Assembly: GCF_008087625.1 (NCBI RefSeq)
Contig: NZ_CP042997.1
Span: forward strand, 2,232,001-2,296,000
DNA: 64,000 nt
Reading direction: 5' to 3'
Source: Aquisphaera giovannonii
GTDB taxonomy: Bacteria; Planctomycetota; Planctomycetia; Isosphaerales; Isosphaeraceae
Below the pieces are notes generated by a model that made no database searches, had not been told where the DNA came from, and saw only the letters and a program-made list of their open reading frames with translations. Within the stretch, counting starts at the first letter, position 1. Each line of letters starts with the position of its first letter. This document shows positions 54,893-64,000 of this stretch, one piece after another. The translations under genes and the position numbers were made by a program.

Positions 54893-55822
54893 TCAGTATC
54901 GCATCAGGCCGAAGAAGATGCCGACGACCAGTCCCGCGACGTGGGCCGCGTTGGCGATCGGCCCGAGGGCCCCCGTCATGCAGAGGACCAGCCACATGAC
55001 CCCCGTCGTGATGGTATTCGGGTGCAGGATCATGCCCTGCTCGGGCTCGAACCGGCCCTTGACCCAGAGGTATCCGAAGAGGGCGAAGCTGACGCCGGAG
55101 AGTCCGCCGAAGATGTGCAGCCGGTCCGGGTACATGTACGCCGAATAGACATGCTCGGCCAGGTTCGAGATCACGGCGGACGTCACGACCAGGATGGCCA
55201 GGCGGAGCGTCCCTCGCCGCGTCTCGATGAGCGTCCCCTCGAACATGATCGCCATGCAGTTGAAGACCAGGTGGAGCGGGCCGAAGTGGAGGAAGATCGG
55301 CGTGATCAGCCGCCAGACCTCGCCGCGGCGGATGGCGTCCAGGCCGGAGTCGGACACGCCGTCCTTATCCGCGCGGATCGGCGAGAAGAGCAGCGCGTTC
55401 TTCACCGACCAGCTCAGCTCGGACTGGCCGCCGCCCGGGGCAGGCGGGGCGAACTGGATCACGGCGAAGACGGCGATCGACGCGAGGCAGAGCGCCACGG
55501 TGATCGGCCGCCGCCGCACCTGAAGGCCGGCCCAGCTATCGGTCACCTCGCGATAGTTCTTCCGGTACTGCCGGTCGAGGGCCGCCTCCCGCTTCCGGTG
55601 TTCCGTCGCCGCATTGGTGGCCTCGACGAAGCGCGGGTCCGCCGGCCGGCCAACATATTCTTCCATCTCCTTCCGCGCCCGATCGACGTGATCCTCGTCG
55701 ATGACCCAGACGACCGACCCGGCGGGGGATGGGTCGATCCTGGTCTTGATCCCGAGCGAGAGGAGGTAGTCCTCCAGCACCTTCGAATCGAGGCCCTTCG
55801 GGAGCGTGCCGATCTGGCGCAA
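54893..55822 (-). CDS. Rhomboid-family intramembrane protease (GlpG-like)
   Basis: 309 aa from TTG at 55822 (GGGGA upstream), giving the usual planctomycete start (L/M)RQIGTLP; a GTG at 55948 adds 42 Arg/Pro-rich residues and is less likely. An N-terminal NRho-like cytosolic domain (~1-70) precedes about six membrane helices with the catalytic Ser in GGLSGVSFALFGY and His in NAAHVAGLVVG; HFGPLHLVFN is the helix-2 motif. It cleaves transmembrane substrates within the bilayer. Head of the three-gene leftward run. Confidence 0.88.
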   Translation of the reverse strand: MRQIGTLPKGLDSKVLEDYLLSLGIKTRIDPSPAGSVVWVIDEDHVDRARKEMEEYVGRPADPRFVEATNAATEHRKREAALDRQYRKNYREVTDSWAGLQVRRRPITVALCLASIAVFAVIQFAPPAPGGGQSELSWSVKNALLFSPIRADKDGVSDSGLDAIRRGEVWRLITPIFLHFGPLHLVFNCMAIMFEGTLIETRRGTLRLAILVVTSAVISNLAEHVYSAYMYPDRLHIFGGLSGVSFALFGYLWVKGRFEPEQGMILHPNTITTGVMWLVLCMTGALGPIANAAHVAGLVVGIFFGLMRY

Positions 55823-56090
55823 CGGTGGTTCCCCAGCAATCGCTTCGCTTCGCCCGGCGAACCGACGGCGGCTCGACGGCCCGCGCAGGCCTCGCGGCGC
55901 GGCGGGAATCCCTGGGTTGAGGTTATCACAACGAGGCCGGCGGTTCACCGGCGTTCCCCGCGGTCGCCGAGGGCCCGGGCCCCGTGTGCCGATTGGCCGT
56001 GATGCCGGGACGTGCTAGGATGGCCATCGCCCGCTGTCCCGTCCCGTGCCGCCCAGCCGCGAACGCCGTGACCAGGAGCCGCCGCGGACC

Positions 56091-56927
56091 ATGCCCGACT
56101 CGCCGGCCCTCTATCGCCTGGTGATCTTCGACGCGATCGACGACCCGCTCGCCCTGCGCGACGCGATCTCAGGGATCACGGGGCTCCACCCGACGGACGC
56201 CGTGCAATGGCTCGCCAGGGCGCCGGGGGTCTGGCCCCACCCGCTGGACGAGGCCACGGTCCGGCGGATCCTCGACGCCCTCTACGAGGCGAGGGTCGCC
56301 GCCGAGGCTCGCCGCGCCGACCAATTCCCGGAGCTGGGCCCCGCGCGGACCATCCACCGGGCCGCCTGCCTCGACGACGGCCTCCGCACGGAAGGCCTCC
56401 GCGGCGAGCCCACCCACTGGATCCCCTGGGATCGCGTCGAGCTGATCTGCGCCGGCCGGATCGCGGCCGACGACGAGTACCGAGACCCCGCCGCGCCGCG
56501 ATGGCCCTCCACCCTCGTCTCCGGCATCCGGGCCCTGGCCGCCCGCAAGCCGAGGCCCCTGCCTCGGGCCTCGCGCGCCAGCCGGATCCCCCGGGACCCG
56601 GTCGGCGAGGTGCTGGTCGTCCGCCGAGACCCGAGGGTCTGCATCCGCGTCGTCGAGAACCAGATGAATTACGCCTACCTCGGGGATCGCCTCAGGGAGA
56701 CCGCCTCCGAGAACTTCCCGCTCCTCCTGGCCGACCTCTGCGCCCGCGCCAGGGACGCCTACCTTACGCCGTCGACGCGAGCCTGGATCGAGGGGCGGGA
56801 CCCGTCCGAGTACGAGTTCCCGACCTCCCAGGCCCTTCTTGAGTACGCGACCCACCGCCTCCTCTGGAGCTGGTATCGCCGCGACGGCCGGGCCGCGGGC
56901 GCGGATGCCGCGGACGGGACGGCCTGA
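56091..56927 (+). CDS. Conserved hypothetical protein
   Basis: 278 aa from the ATG at 56091; the frame extends 15 codons upstream. No signal peptide or membrane helix. Hydrophobic strands [10 protein letters not shown] and IHRAACLDD alternate with charged helices; [28 protein letters not shown] is the most distinctive stretch. The N-terminal ~50 residues ([18 protein letters not shown]) loosely resemble ribosomal-L7/L12-type or protease-adaptor ClpS-like proteins, but not convincingly. Followed by a hairpin and then the metK promoter. Function unknown. Confidence 0.68.
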   Translation: MPDSPALYRLVIFDAIDDPLALRDAISGITGLHPTDAVQWLARAPGVWPHPLDEATVRRILDALYEARVAAEARRADQFPELGPARTIHRAACLDDGLRTEGLRGEPTHWIPWDRVELICAGRIAADDEYRDPAAPRWPSTLVSGIRALAARKPRPLPRASRASRIPRDPVGEVLVVRRDPRVCIRVVENQMNYAYLGDRLRETASENFPLLLADLCARARDAYLTPSTRAWIEGRDPSEYEFPTSQALLEYATHRLLWSWYRRDGRAAGADAADGTA

Positions 56928-57076
56928 GGCGACTCCGGCGGATGCAGCCCCACGGCGGTGGCGGCTGTCGCCGGGATTGGGCAATGAGCTTCGCCCGGCC
57001 GGCACGCCGCATGGGCCGGAGGGGCGCCCTCCTCACCTCGCCGATCCGAAGTCGGGTGGTGTTCGCCCGGGGCAAC

Positions 57077-57091
57077 GCCCCGTCGCGGGGC
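57077..57091 (+). terminator. Short GC hairpin before metK promoter
   Basis: GCCCCG - TCG - CGGGGC, followed by GCTTT. It lies 150 bases after the hypothetical gene; candidate terminator. Confidence 0.35.
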
Positions 57092-57094
57092 GCT

Positions 57095-57122
57095 TTGCAT
57101 TCTGGCGACGGGTTGCTAGACT
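57095..57122 (+). promoter_or_regulatory. Candidate metK promoter
   Basis: TTGCAT (57095-57100), 16-base spacer, TAGACT (57117-57122). It would give a leader of ~195 bases. No SAM or SAH riboswitch consensus was recognised in that leader. Along with the short hairpin, this is all that is seen in the 56928-57324 gap. Confidence 0.4.
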
Positions 57123-57324
57123 ACGACCTTCCGCAGAGATGACAGAGCCGGAGGACGATCGCGCAATCCTTGCCCACCTGGGCCTTCCCGCTCGGATCCT
57201 CCGGACGGATGGAGCCGGCGCAACCTCCCCACCCTCTCGAGTTACCACCGTGACGACGGGCGCCGGGCCGCCGGGTCGGCGTCGTCGGGGACCTCCCATC
57301 CGATCGGCCAGGAGACAAGCTTCC

Positions 57325-58521
57325 GTGGCGAACCGCGACCGATATCTCTTCACCAGCGAATCCGTGTCGATGGGCCATCCCGACAAGATGGCCGACCAGA
57401 TTTCCGACGGCATCCTCGACGCCATCCTCGCCCAGGACCCCTACGCCCGCGTCGCCTGCGAGAGCCTGCTCACGACGGGCCTGGTCTGCCTGGCCGGCGA
57501 GATCACGACGAAGGCGATGGTGGACTACCCCTCGATCGTCCGCCAGGTCGTCCGCGACATCGGATACACGTCCAGCGACATGGGCTTCGACGGGACGACC
57601 TGCGCCGTCATGGTGGCGCTGGGCAAGCAGTCCCCGGACATCGCCCAGGGCGTCGACGAGAATTCGGACAGGGGCAAGGACATCGGCGCCGGCGACCAGG
57701 GCATGATGTTCGGGTTCGCCTGCAACGAGACCCCCGAGCTGATGCCGCTGCCGATCGCCCTGGCGCACCGCATCATCAACAAGATCACGGAGGTCCGGCA
57801 GGACGGCACGCTCAAGTGGCTGCGGCCCGACGCCAAGAGCCAGGTCACGGTCGAGTATGAGGGGGATACCCCGATCCGCGTGGATACCGTGGTCGTCTCC
57901 ACCCAGCACGCGCCTGAGGTCTCCCAGGCGGAGATCGTCGAGGCGATCCGCTCGATCGTCATCGACCCGATCATCCCCAAGGAGCTGATCCAGGGCGGCA
58001 TCAAGTACCACATCAACCCGACGGGCAAGTTCGTCATCGGCGGCCCGCACGGCGATTCCGGCGTGACCGGCCGGAAGATCATCGTGGACACCTACGGCGG
58101 GATGGGCCGGCACGGCGGCGGCGCCTTCAGCGGCAAGGATCCCACAAAGGTGGACCGCTCGGCCGCCTACATGGCCCGCTACGTGGCCAAGAACGTCGTG
58201 GCCTCCGGCCTGGCCGAGCGTTGCGAGATCCAGCTCGCCTACGCGATCGGCGTCTCCGAGCCGGTGAGCGTGCACGTGGACACGTTCGGCACCGGGCAGC
58301 TCCCGGACTCGACGATCTCCGAGGTCGTCCGCAAGGGCTTCCCGCTGACGCCCTCGGGCATCATCCGGCACCTCGACCTGCGCCGGCCGATCTACCGCAA
58401 GACGGCGAGCGGCGGCCACTTCGGCCGCTCGGAGCCGGAGTTCACCTGGGAGAAGACGGACAAGGCCCAGGTCCTCCGCGACCTGGCCTCCCAGTTCAGC
58501 AACCAGGCCGCCATGGTCTGA
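57325..58521 (+). CDS. metK: S-adenosylmethionine synthetase
   Basis: 398 aa from GTG at 57325 with GGAGA ten bases upstream. [21 protein letters not shown] (His and Lys active-site motif), [22 protein letters not shown] (ATP-binding signature), [21 protein letters not shown] and [19 protein letters not shown] are all present, so it is complete. Converts Met and ATP to SAM; tetrameric cytosolic enzyme. The galactokinase gene follows 77 bases later. Confidence 0.98.
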   Translation: MANRDRYLFTSESVSMGHPDKMADQISDGILDAILAQDPYARVACESLLTTGLVCLAGEITTKAMVDYPSIVRQVVRDIGYTSSDMGFDGTTCAVMVALGKQSPDIAQGVDENSDRGKDIGAGDQGMMFGFACNETPELMPLPIALAHRIINKITEVRQDGTLKWLRPDAKSQVTVEYEGDTPIRVDTVVVSTQHAPEVSQAEIVEAIRSIVIDPIIPKELIQGGIKYHINPTGKFVIGGPHGDSGVTGRKIIVDTYGGMGRHGGGAFSGKDPTKVDRSAAYMARYVAKNVVASGLAERCEIQLAYAIGVSEPVSVHVDTFGTGQLPDSTISEVVRKGFPLTPSGIIRHLDLRRPIYRKTASGGHFGRSEPEFTWEKTDKAQVLRDLASQFSNQAAMV

Positions 58522-58598
58522 TCGTCGAACGCAAGACCGGCCGCGAGGCGGGGCCCGGCCCGCTCCGCCCCGCGGCAGCCTCGAGAAAGAACCCCTCC

Positions 58599-59828
58599 AT
58601 GTCCAGCCTGGACGACTTGAAGGACCGCTGCGTCGCGTCCTTCCGCGGACGTTTCGGCACGCCTCCCGACGCCCTCGGCGTGGCGCCCGCCCGCGTGGAA
58701 TTGCTCGGCAACCACACCGACTACAACGGCGGCCTTGTCATGGCCGCCGCCATCGACCGATTCACGATCGCCGCCGGACGCCCCATCTCGAGCGGTTCCA
58801 GCCGGGTTCACGCCGTCAACTACTCCGACGACATCGAGTTCCTCCTCAAAGACATCCGGCGTGGTGAGGACGGCGACTGGCATAATTACGTCAAGGGCGT
58901 GATCTGGGCGATCCAGGACGCGGAAGGCCCGCAGCTCGCTTCCGGGTTCGAGATGGCCGTGCTGGGGGATGTCCCGCTCGGCGCGGGGTTGTCCAGCTCG
59001 GCCAGCCTGGAGGCCGCGGTCGGCTTCTTCCTCCTGCAGGCGGGACTGGTCCGGGGCCGCGACGGCCGGCCGATCGATCCGAGGCTCGATGACGCCTTCC
59101 GGATGGCCTTCGCCAAGATCCTCCGTCGTTCGGAGAACGCCTTCGTCGGGGTGGCTTCGGGCCTCCTGGACCAGTTCTCCAGTCTCTTCGGCAAGGCGGA
59201 CCACGCGGTCTACCTGGACTGCCGGACCTTGGACCACGCCCGCGTGCCCCTGGGCGACCCCGGGCCGGCCATTGTCGTGTGCGACAGCAAGACGTCCAGG
59301 CGGCTGGCCGACGGCATGTACAACCGCCGTCGCGCGGAGTGCGAGACCGTCGTCACGTACTTCCAGGCCAAGGGGGCCGAGTCGGTCACCTCGCTGCGGG
59401 ACATCACCCTGGGGCAGCTCGAGGAGCATTGGGACCGGCTCGATCCCAGCGGGCGGAGGCGGGCCCGCCACATCCTCACCGAGAACGATCGCGTCAGGCG
59501 AGGCGTGGAAGCCCTCCGCGCCGGCGAGCTCGAGGAGTTCGGCCGCCTGATGTCCGCCTCCCACGCCTCCAGCCGCGACGACTTCGAGAACAGCTCGCCC
59601 GCCCTGAACGCCCTGGTCGAGGCCGCCGAGGCCGCGCCGGGCTTCCTCGGCGGCAAGCTCTCCGGCGCGGGGTGGGCCGGCTGCACGGTGAACCTCGTCC
59701 GGGCGGACCTGGCCGGTCCGTTCGCCGAATCGGTCCGATCGGCCTACTCCCAGGCCACCGGCGTCACCCCGGACATCCACGTCTGCCACGCGGCCGAGGG
59801 CGCCCGCGGGATGAGCGTCTCGGGATGA
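58599..59828 (+). CDS. galK: Galactokinase
   Basis: 409 aa. GHMP kinase: the galactokinase-type substrate motif VELLGNHTDYNGG near residues 35-47, the ATP-loop motif PLGAGLSSSASLEAAV, and a C-terminal GGKLSGAGWAGC motif. It phosphorylates galactose at C1; other GHMP sugar kinases are possible, since some anomeric kinases share these motifs. Stands 77 bases after metK and 28 bases before the DUF488 gene. No galT or galE was seen nearby. Confidence 0.88.
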   Translation: MSSLDDLKDRCVASFRGRFGTPPDALGVAPARVELLGNHTDYNGGLVMAAAIDRFTIAAGRPISSGSSRVHAVNYSDDIEFLLKDIRRGEDGDWHNYVKGVIWAIQDAEGPQLASGFEMAVLGDVPLGAGLSSSASLEAAVGFFLLQAGLVRGRDGRPIDPRLDDAFRMAFAKILRRSENAFVGVASGLLDQFSSLFGKADHAVYLDCRTLDHARVPLGDPGPAIVVCDSKTSRRLADGMYNRRRAECETVVTYFQAKGAESVTSLRDITLGQLEEHWDRLDPSGRRRARHILTENDRVRRGVEALRAGELEEFGRLMSASHASSRDDFENSSPALNALVEAAEAAPGFLGGKLSGAGWAGCTVNLVRADLAGPFAESVRSAYSQATGVTPDIHVCHAAEGARGMSVSG

Positions 59829-59856
59829 ACCGGGCCGTCGGCCGGGAAGGGCCCCG

Positions 59857-60276
59857 ATGAGGTTCTTCACGATCGGCTACGGGGGCAGGCCACCGTCGGA
59901 GTTCCTGGACCTCCTCCGGCGTCATGGCGTCCGCACCGTGGCGGACGTGCGCCTCCGCCCGGACCGCGCCAGCATGGGGACCTATACCCGGTCCCGGGAC
60001 GCCCAGAAGGGCATCGCCGGGCTGCTCGGCTCCGCGGGCATCGCCTACGAGCCGATCGTCGAGCTGGGCAACGTGTTCCTGGATTGGGCCGATTGGCGGG
60101 GGCCGTACCGGCAGTTGCTGGAGGGAGCCGGCGACCTCCTCTGCGCCCGACTCGACTCCCTCGAGGCGCCGTTCTGCCTCCTGTGCGCCGAAAAGCGACA
60201 CGCCGATTGCCACAGGACGCTCATCGCGGAGCACCTGGTCGCCCGGCGGGGCTGGTCCGTCGAGCACATCGAGTGA
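59857..60276 (+). CDS. DUF488-family protein
   Basis: 139 aa. FFTIGYGGRPPSEFLDLLRRHGVRTVADVR is the family start; CLLCAEKRHADCHRTLIAEHL with paired Cys and His near the C-terminus is its second signature. The family is of uncertain biochemical role, sometimes linked to DNA or RNA metabolism. The Cys/His residues could bind a metal. Rightward; ends 22 bases before the phoU stop, convergent. Confidence 0.88.
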   Translation: MRFFTIGYGGRPPSEFLDLLRRHGVRTVADVRLRPDRASMGTYTRSRDAQKGIAGLLGSAGIAYEPIVELGNVFLDWADWRGPYRQLLEGAGDLLCARLDSLEAPFCLLCAEKRHADCHRTLIAEHLVARRGWSVEHIE

Positions 60277-60298
60277 CGCGGTGACGCCGCCTCCGGCG

Positions 60299-61051
60299 TC
60301 AGGCCCCCCCGGCCCGATCGTCGCGGAGGTGCCGGATGATGGTGCCTTCTTTCAGATAGACGATCGTCATCGCAATGCCGGACGCATGGTCCGCGACCCG
60401 CTCCAGGTTCCTCGCCGTGTTCATGAGGATCAGGATCGGGTCGAGCTTCTGGGGCTCCTCGGCGATCTGGAACTTGAGCTGCTTCCGGATGCTGCGGTAC
60501 TGGGCGTCGATCGCCTTGTCGCCGACGATGATCTCGCGGGCCGCGTTGGCATCGATGGCCGTCAATGCGTCGCGGCACCCGCGCACCTGGCTGAGCACGT
60601 CGCGGGCCAGCCGCACCAGCGGTTCCGGGAACGCCTGCCCGGCCGTGATGCGGGCGAATTTGCGGGCCCTCCTCGCCACGCGGAGGGCCAGGTCCGCGAT
60701 CCGCTCCCAGTCGCGGTTGACCTTCAGGACCGTGGCCATGCGGCGGAGGTCGGTGGCGACCGGCTCGTAGAGGGCCATGATCCGCAGGCATTCCTGCTCG
60801 ATGAGGACCTCGCGACGGTCGGTGTCTTCCTCGTCGAGGGCGAGGTCGTCCACGAGGTCGAAGTTCCCTTCCTCGATGGCGACGACGGCCTTCTCCATCG
60901 ACTCGACGACGGAGGAGGCGAGCTGAAGGAAGCCGCTCCAGAGCGTATCCTGGTCCCGGAGCGAGTGCCGGCCGGCGGGCGGGGAAGGGCTCGCGGCTGA
61001 GGCTTCCCCGGTCGGGGAGGGGGAGGGAGGATCGGGATGGCCAGGCGTCAT
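60299..61051 (-). CDS. phoU: Phosphate-transport regulator PhoU
   Basis: 250 aa. Two PhoU-type three-helix bundles: LWSGFLQLASSVVESMEKAVVAI, LDEEDTDRREVLIEQECLRIMALYEPVATDLRRMATVLKVNRDWERIADLA, and a second ERVADHASGIAMTIVYL motif. A Pro/Ser-rich N-terminus of ~30 residues precedes. It damps PhoR/PstSCAB phosphate signalling. No pst or pho genes are adjacent. Convergent with the DUF488 gene. Confidence 0.93.
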   Translation of the reverse strand: MTPGHPDPPSPSPTGEASAASPSPPAGRHSLRDQDTLWSGFLQLASSVVESMEKAVVAIEEGNFDLVDDLALDEEDTDRREVLIEQECLRIMALYEPVATDLRRMATVLKVNRDWERIADLALRVARRARKFARITAGQAFPEPLVRLARDVLSQVRGCRDALTAIDANAAREIIVGDKAIDAQYRSIRKQLKFQIAEEPQKLDPILILMNTARNLERVADHASGIAMTIVYLKEGTIIRHLRDDRAGGA

Positions 61052-61589
61052 TCTCGCTCTCCTCGGCTCGCCGCGGCCGGCCCGCAGATCACGGCAAGAC
61101 CGGCCCGTGCGGTGGAATCCGTCCCATTCTTCTCCGGGATGGCTCGCCTTGCAAGGCGATCACGCGGGCGAATCCGCTCGGCGATCCACGGCGTACTCAG
61201 CTGGATTTACGAATGAGGCGGCATGCTGCCTCCCATCCGGTAGGCCGGAACCTGGTGGCCTCTCCGCGCCCGAGGTGGGCGGAAATCTCAGGCCGCGACC
61301 GTGGCCGTGCCGAGGCCGTCGAGGGGACCATCCCTTCGTTCCGGTCAGGGTCTCCCACGATTCGACGATCGGCCCGGAACTCCGCTCCCGGGCGGAACGT
61401 CGTCGCATCCCGGTGGTATGGTCCGCCCCGCCCGCCCGACGACGCAGCCTCCCAACAAACGTATGATCAACCCCGACGTCGAGCAGTCGCGGGAGGAGCC
61501 CGAGGAGCCGGGAGTCGACCCGGTCTACGGCGTGCCCCACCTTAGCCGGATCGACGACGAGGACCTCGGAGCGAGGCAATCCGCGCCCC
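61052..61589. other. Intergenic region
   Basis: 538 bases upstream of phoU and past the end of the large leftward gene. No convincing gene. A possible small acidic open frame starts at ATG 61463 (MINPDVEQSREEPEEPGVD...; 58 aa, running into the next gene to 61639) but has no ribosome-binding site. A short tRNA-like fragment near 61141-61189 does not fold into a complete tRNA. Confidence 0.5.
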
Positions 61590-64000
61590 TCACTCGTCCC
61601 GCTCCGCAACTTCGAGGTCCATGCAGCATCGCCGGATGAGGGCTTCGCGGCCCGAATCCGGCGTGGCCAGGGCCTCGGCGACGATCCGTCGGGCGACGTC
61701 CCGGGTCTGGCCGTGTGAGGTATCTCCGCCCTCCGGGATCGCCTCGACCAGGTCCGCCACGCCGCGTGGGTCGGCGAGGGCCAGGGGCGGGAGGATGGCG
61801 TAGAAGTCCAGGTACTTCCGTTCGATCTCGGTGCGCGGCTCGCGGAGATGAGTGAGGATCGGCCGGGCGATCGACAGGGCGAGCTCGCGGTCATACGGCG
61901 CCATCTGTCCGGCGAGGGCCGCGGCCGACCGCATGGCATCCAGGTCGCTCGTGTCGGGAATCGTCGAGGTGAGGTCGGTGACCGTCCGCGGATACCAGCG
62001 AAGCGCCCGGACGCGCTCGACGTACTCGGCGATCCGACCCGGCTGCACCCGCTCGACGACCGGAAGCAGGGCCGCGGCCAGGTTCGCCGCCGCATTCGGC
62101 CCCCACACGCCGCCTCCGCCGAATCCCCGTTCCATGACTCGCGGGAAGGTCCGGAAGGCCTCCTCAAGGAGTTCCCGGGCTGCCGCGGGATCCGTGGAGA
62201 ACAGGTCGTCCGCCATCCTCCCGAACGCCAAGCCGCGGAGCACGTCGAGCCTGATCCCCGTCGCGATGCGACGGGCGCGGGCCAGGTCCGCCCGGGCCAT
62301 CCGGACGCATACCTTGACTGGGTCGTTGGCGGAGTTGTTCCAGGTCTGGAGACCGAGGAACCGTTCCGCCTCTTCCGGCCGGCTCGCGGCGATCCCGCGA
62401 GCGACCGCCCCGCGGAGGTCGTTGAGCTCGCGTTCATCCCCCGCTGCCGGAATTCGACCAAGTGCCGCCTTCAGGTCGATCCGGGCGAGCATGGGCAGGA
62501 TGGTCTGGAGGCGCCGCGGCGACGGGGCCGGATCACCTCCGATCGGCACCAGCGCGACGGCCTCGTCGACGATCTTCCCCGCCTGGTCCTTCTCCCCCAG
62601 GTCGAGCAGGCGGATTGCCGCCTTGATCAGGAGCGATGCCCGCGTGTCCGGGTCCCCCTCGCGGCGGGCATCAAGGAGGGCCTCGTTCAGGAGCGACTTT
62701 CTCAACGCGCCGCGATCGTCCGGCAAGGCGTCGAGGACCTCGAAGCGGGTGTAGCCGCGCCAGAAGTTGTTCGTGATCGTCGGGAGGATGGCCGCCGCAT
62801 CCTCCGGTTGCGAGGCCATGATGGAATGCACGGCGGCGATCCGCACCGCGTTGTGGTTCCAGGGCGATTCGTTGGCGAGGCAACGCCGCATCGCGTCCGA
62901 GGGATCGATCTTCGTCAGGACTTCCAACCCGCGGCCGAGGAGGTCCGGATCGTGCCCGTCCAGGATGGACTCGCGGAGCGGCTCGATGACTCGGCGGGCG
63001 AGCGCCACCGTCTCCTCGCGGCTCAGGCCGGTCCCTCGCGGCCGGATGGTCCCCTCCGGCGGCTGGTCCTCCCTGCGCAGCCTCATCGTGACGGTGGAGG
63101 CGTCCGGGCCGACATCGTGCCCATGGGCCCGGAACCCGTTCGCCTCGACGAGGAGCCGGGACGCGGCGGGCGGCAATCCGCCGAGCTCGAATCGGCCGTC
63201 CTCCCCGGTCGCCACCACGGTCAGCGGGCCGGGATTTCCCCAGTTCATCACCCGCGCACCGGCTATCGGCTTGCCGGCCGTGTCCGTCACCAAGCCGGCG
63301 ACAGATCGCAGCCGGTCCACTCGAAGGGGGCCGAGGTCCGCGGCGGACTTGCCATCAGACGTGATCTCTCGCGTCCCGGCGATACGGTAGCCCTGCGGAA
63401 CCGCGAACGCGCGGACGGTCGAGCCCGCGGTAAGCGGTAACAAGTGGTGAAAGCGACCCTGCGAATCCGTGGCGAGCGATTGCCTCTTCTGAGACATCGT
63501 CCCGGCCGCGGCGACCGGTCCTGGCTTGCCCAGGAGGTTGGCGATCACGAGGACGGCCGCGTCGGAGACCGGAGTTCCCCGCGTGTCCACCACGGTCCCC
63601 GAGATGGGGACGCTCGCGGTCTCGTCCGCTTGATGGGCATCGAGCCTCAGGACGAGGGGATCCCTGGAGGCGACGTCGAGCGATTCCCATTTCGGCTCGT
63701 CCCCCTCGAGGAGGGCCATGTACCGGTCGATCGGCCCTTCGGGCACGCCGCCGAGGGTGAACTCGCCGTGGTCGTTCGTCTTACCATGACCATGGTGCAA
63801 CGAATCCTGGATCGCCGCGACGGTCGCCCCGGCGACGGGCATCCCTGTGGCGCGGACCAGCTTCCCCTTGATCGTGACCGCGGGGACGGCTTCCAGGGGC
63901 GGCAGGTCGAATACCGCCGTCCCCGAAGTCACGCTGATCGGATCTCGCCTGTCCTCGCGAACCGCCGCGTAATTTCCTTTCATGGCGATGATCTGCATGG
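61590..64000 (-). CDS. Large protein with carboxypeptidase-regulatory-like domains and helical C-terminus (5' end outside window)
   Basis: About 803 codons; the frame is open to the right edge, so the N-terminus is missing. The visible N-terminal part has three to four beta-sandwich carboxypeptidase-regulatory/transthyretin-like segments (VKGKLVRATGMPVAGATVAA, ISGTVVDTRGTPVSDAAVLV, VAGLVTDTAGKPIAGARVMN). From ~residue 330 it is a helical HEAT/TPR-like repeat region rich in Arg and Ala. Related planctomycete proteins often begin with an M56/BlaR1-type membrane metallopeptidase; if so the complete gene would be a membrane sensor-protease. That part is not visible. Function inferred only from family habit. 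Confidence 0.78.
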   Translation of the reverse strand, partial: MQIIAMKGNYAAVREDRRDPISVTSGTAVFDLPPLEAVPAVTIKGKLVRATGMPVAGATVAAIQDSLHHGHGKTNDHGEFTLGGVPEGPIDRYMALLEGDEPKWESLDVASRDPLVLRLDAHQADETASVPISGTVVDTRGTPVSDAAVLVIANLLGKPGPVAAAGTMSQKRQSLATDSQGRFHHLLPLTAGSTVRAFAVPQGYRIAGTREITSDGKSAADLGPLRVDRLRSVAGLVTDTAGKPIAGARVMNWGNPGPLTVVATGEDGRFELGGLPPAASRLLVEANGFRAHGHDVGPDASTVTMRLRREDQPPEGTIRPRGTGLSREETVALARRVIEPLRESILDGHDPDLLGRGLEVLTKIDPSDAMRRCLANESPWNHNAVRIAAVHSIMASQPEDAAAILPTITNNFWRGYTRFEVLDALPDDRGALRKSLLNEALLDARREGDPDTRASLLIKAAIRLLDLGEKDQAGKIVDEAVALVPIGGDPAPSPRRLQTILPMLARIDLKAALGRIPAAGDERELNDLRGAVARGIAASRPEEAERFLGLQTWNNSANDPVKVCVRMARADLARARRIATGIRLDVLRGLAFGRMADDLFSTDPAAARELLEEAFRTFPRVMERGFGGGGVWGPNAAANLAAALLPVVERVQPGRIAEYVERVRALRWYPRTVTDLTSTIPDTSDLDAMRSAAALAGQMAPYDRELALSIARPILTHLREPRTEIERKYLDFYAILPPLALADPRGVADLVEAIPEGGDTSHGQTRDVARRIVAEALATPDSGREALIRRCCMDLEVAERDE

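Noticed and set aside
57123-57324. SAM or SAH riboswitch in the metK leader
   Set aside because: GAGGA and CCUGG-like segments are present, but the conserved core and pairing of SAM-I, SAM-II or SAH riboswitches were not found. A covariance-model search would decide.
61141-61189. tRNA-like fragment (TTGCAAG loop and GAATCC segment)
   Set aside because: No complete cloverleaf: acceptor arms do not pair and the T-arm has mismatches. Possibly chance.

Overview
The window looks like chromosome of a high-GC planctomycete, most likely family Isosphaeraceae. This is inferred from gene content: a DUF1559 prepilin-like protein paired with a small lipoprotein, two LEPR-XLL-type surface proteins, a TPR/FG-GAP/ASPIC-UnbV protein, a Cu-monooxygenase-like C-terminus, and an actinobacterial-style HemH/CpfC. 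No rRNA, complete tRNA, CRISPR array, transposase, integrase or phage gene was seen.

Layout. 0-4.9 kb: tail of a Cu-monooxygenase-like protein, an exported multi-domain protein, and a leftward group with a Y-family DNA polymerase and a divergent SRAP-like protein, headed by a promoter with an operator-like dyad. 4.9-7.5 kb: gene-poor stretch with hairpins and an AT-rich patch. 7.5-14.4 kb: two large secreted repeat proteins, one with 38 consecutive prolines. 14.5-18.3 kb: leftward membrane sulfatase-like hydrolase, DUF1559 protein and lipoprotein. 19.2-27.1 kb: ASPIC/UnbV protein, lipase, RluA-type pseudouridine synthase, TPR membrane protein, ferrochelatase. 27.2-37.5 kb: a signalling island with a receiver, a receiver-PP2C phosphatase, STAS, a receiver, Hpt, CheA, MCP, CheW, CheR and CheB. 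37.6-41.7 kb: GlcD/GlcF-type fusion flavoprotein and PyrD.

42.3-49.35 kb is the most unusual part: a rightward cluster behind one good promoter. It holds a catalytically complete P1B-like ATPase with HMA_2-like N-terminal domains, five small proteins (three with membrane segments or Gly-rich hydrophobic stretches), a His-rich soluble protein, and a second P-type-ATPase homologue in which the TGES, DKTGT and GDGIND motifs are all replaced. It looks like an active ATPase paired with a pseudo-ATPase and dedicated accessory proteins. I do not recognise it as a named system.

49.3-64 kb is mostly housekeeping: methyltransferase, hotdog thioesterase, three TatA-like or Tat-derived small membrane proteins, polyprenyl glycosyltransferase, sugar isomerase, rhomboid protease, MetK, galactokinase, DUF488, PhoU, and a large protein cut by the right edge.

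How parts may work together: the chemosensory island has no flagellar genes beside it and contains PP2C and STAS modules, so its output may be partner-switching rather than motor control. The Y-family polymerase and SRAP-like gene fit an SOS-type DNA-damage unit. All functions are read from translated sequence and motif recognition; no database search was run.
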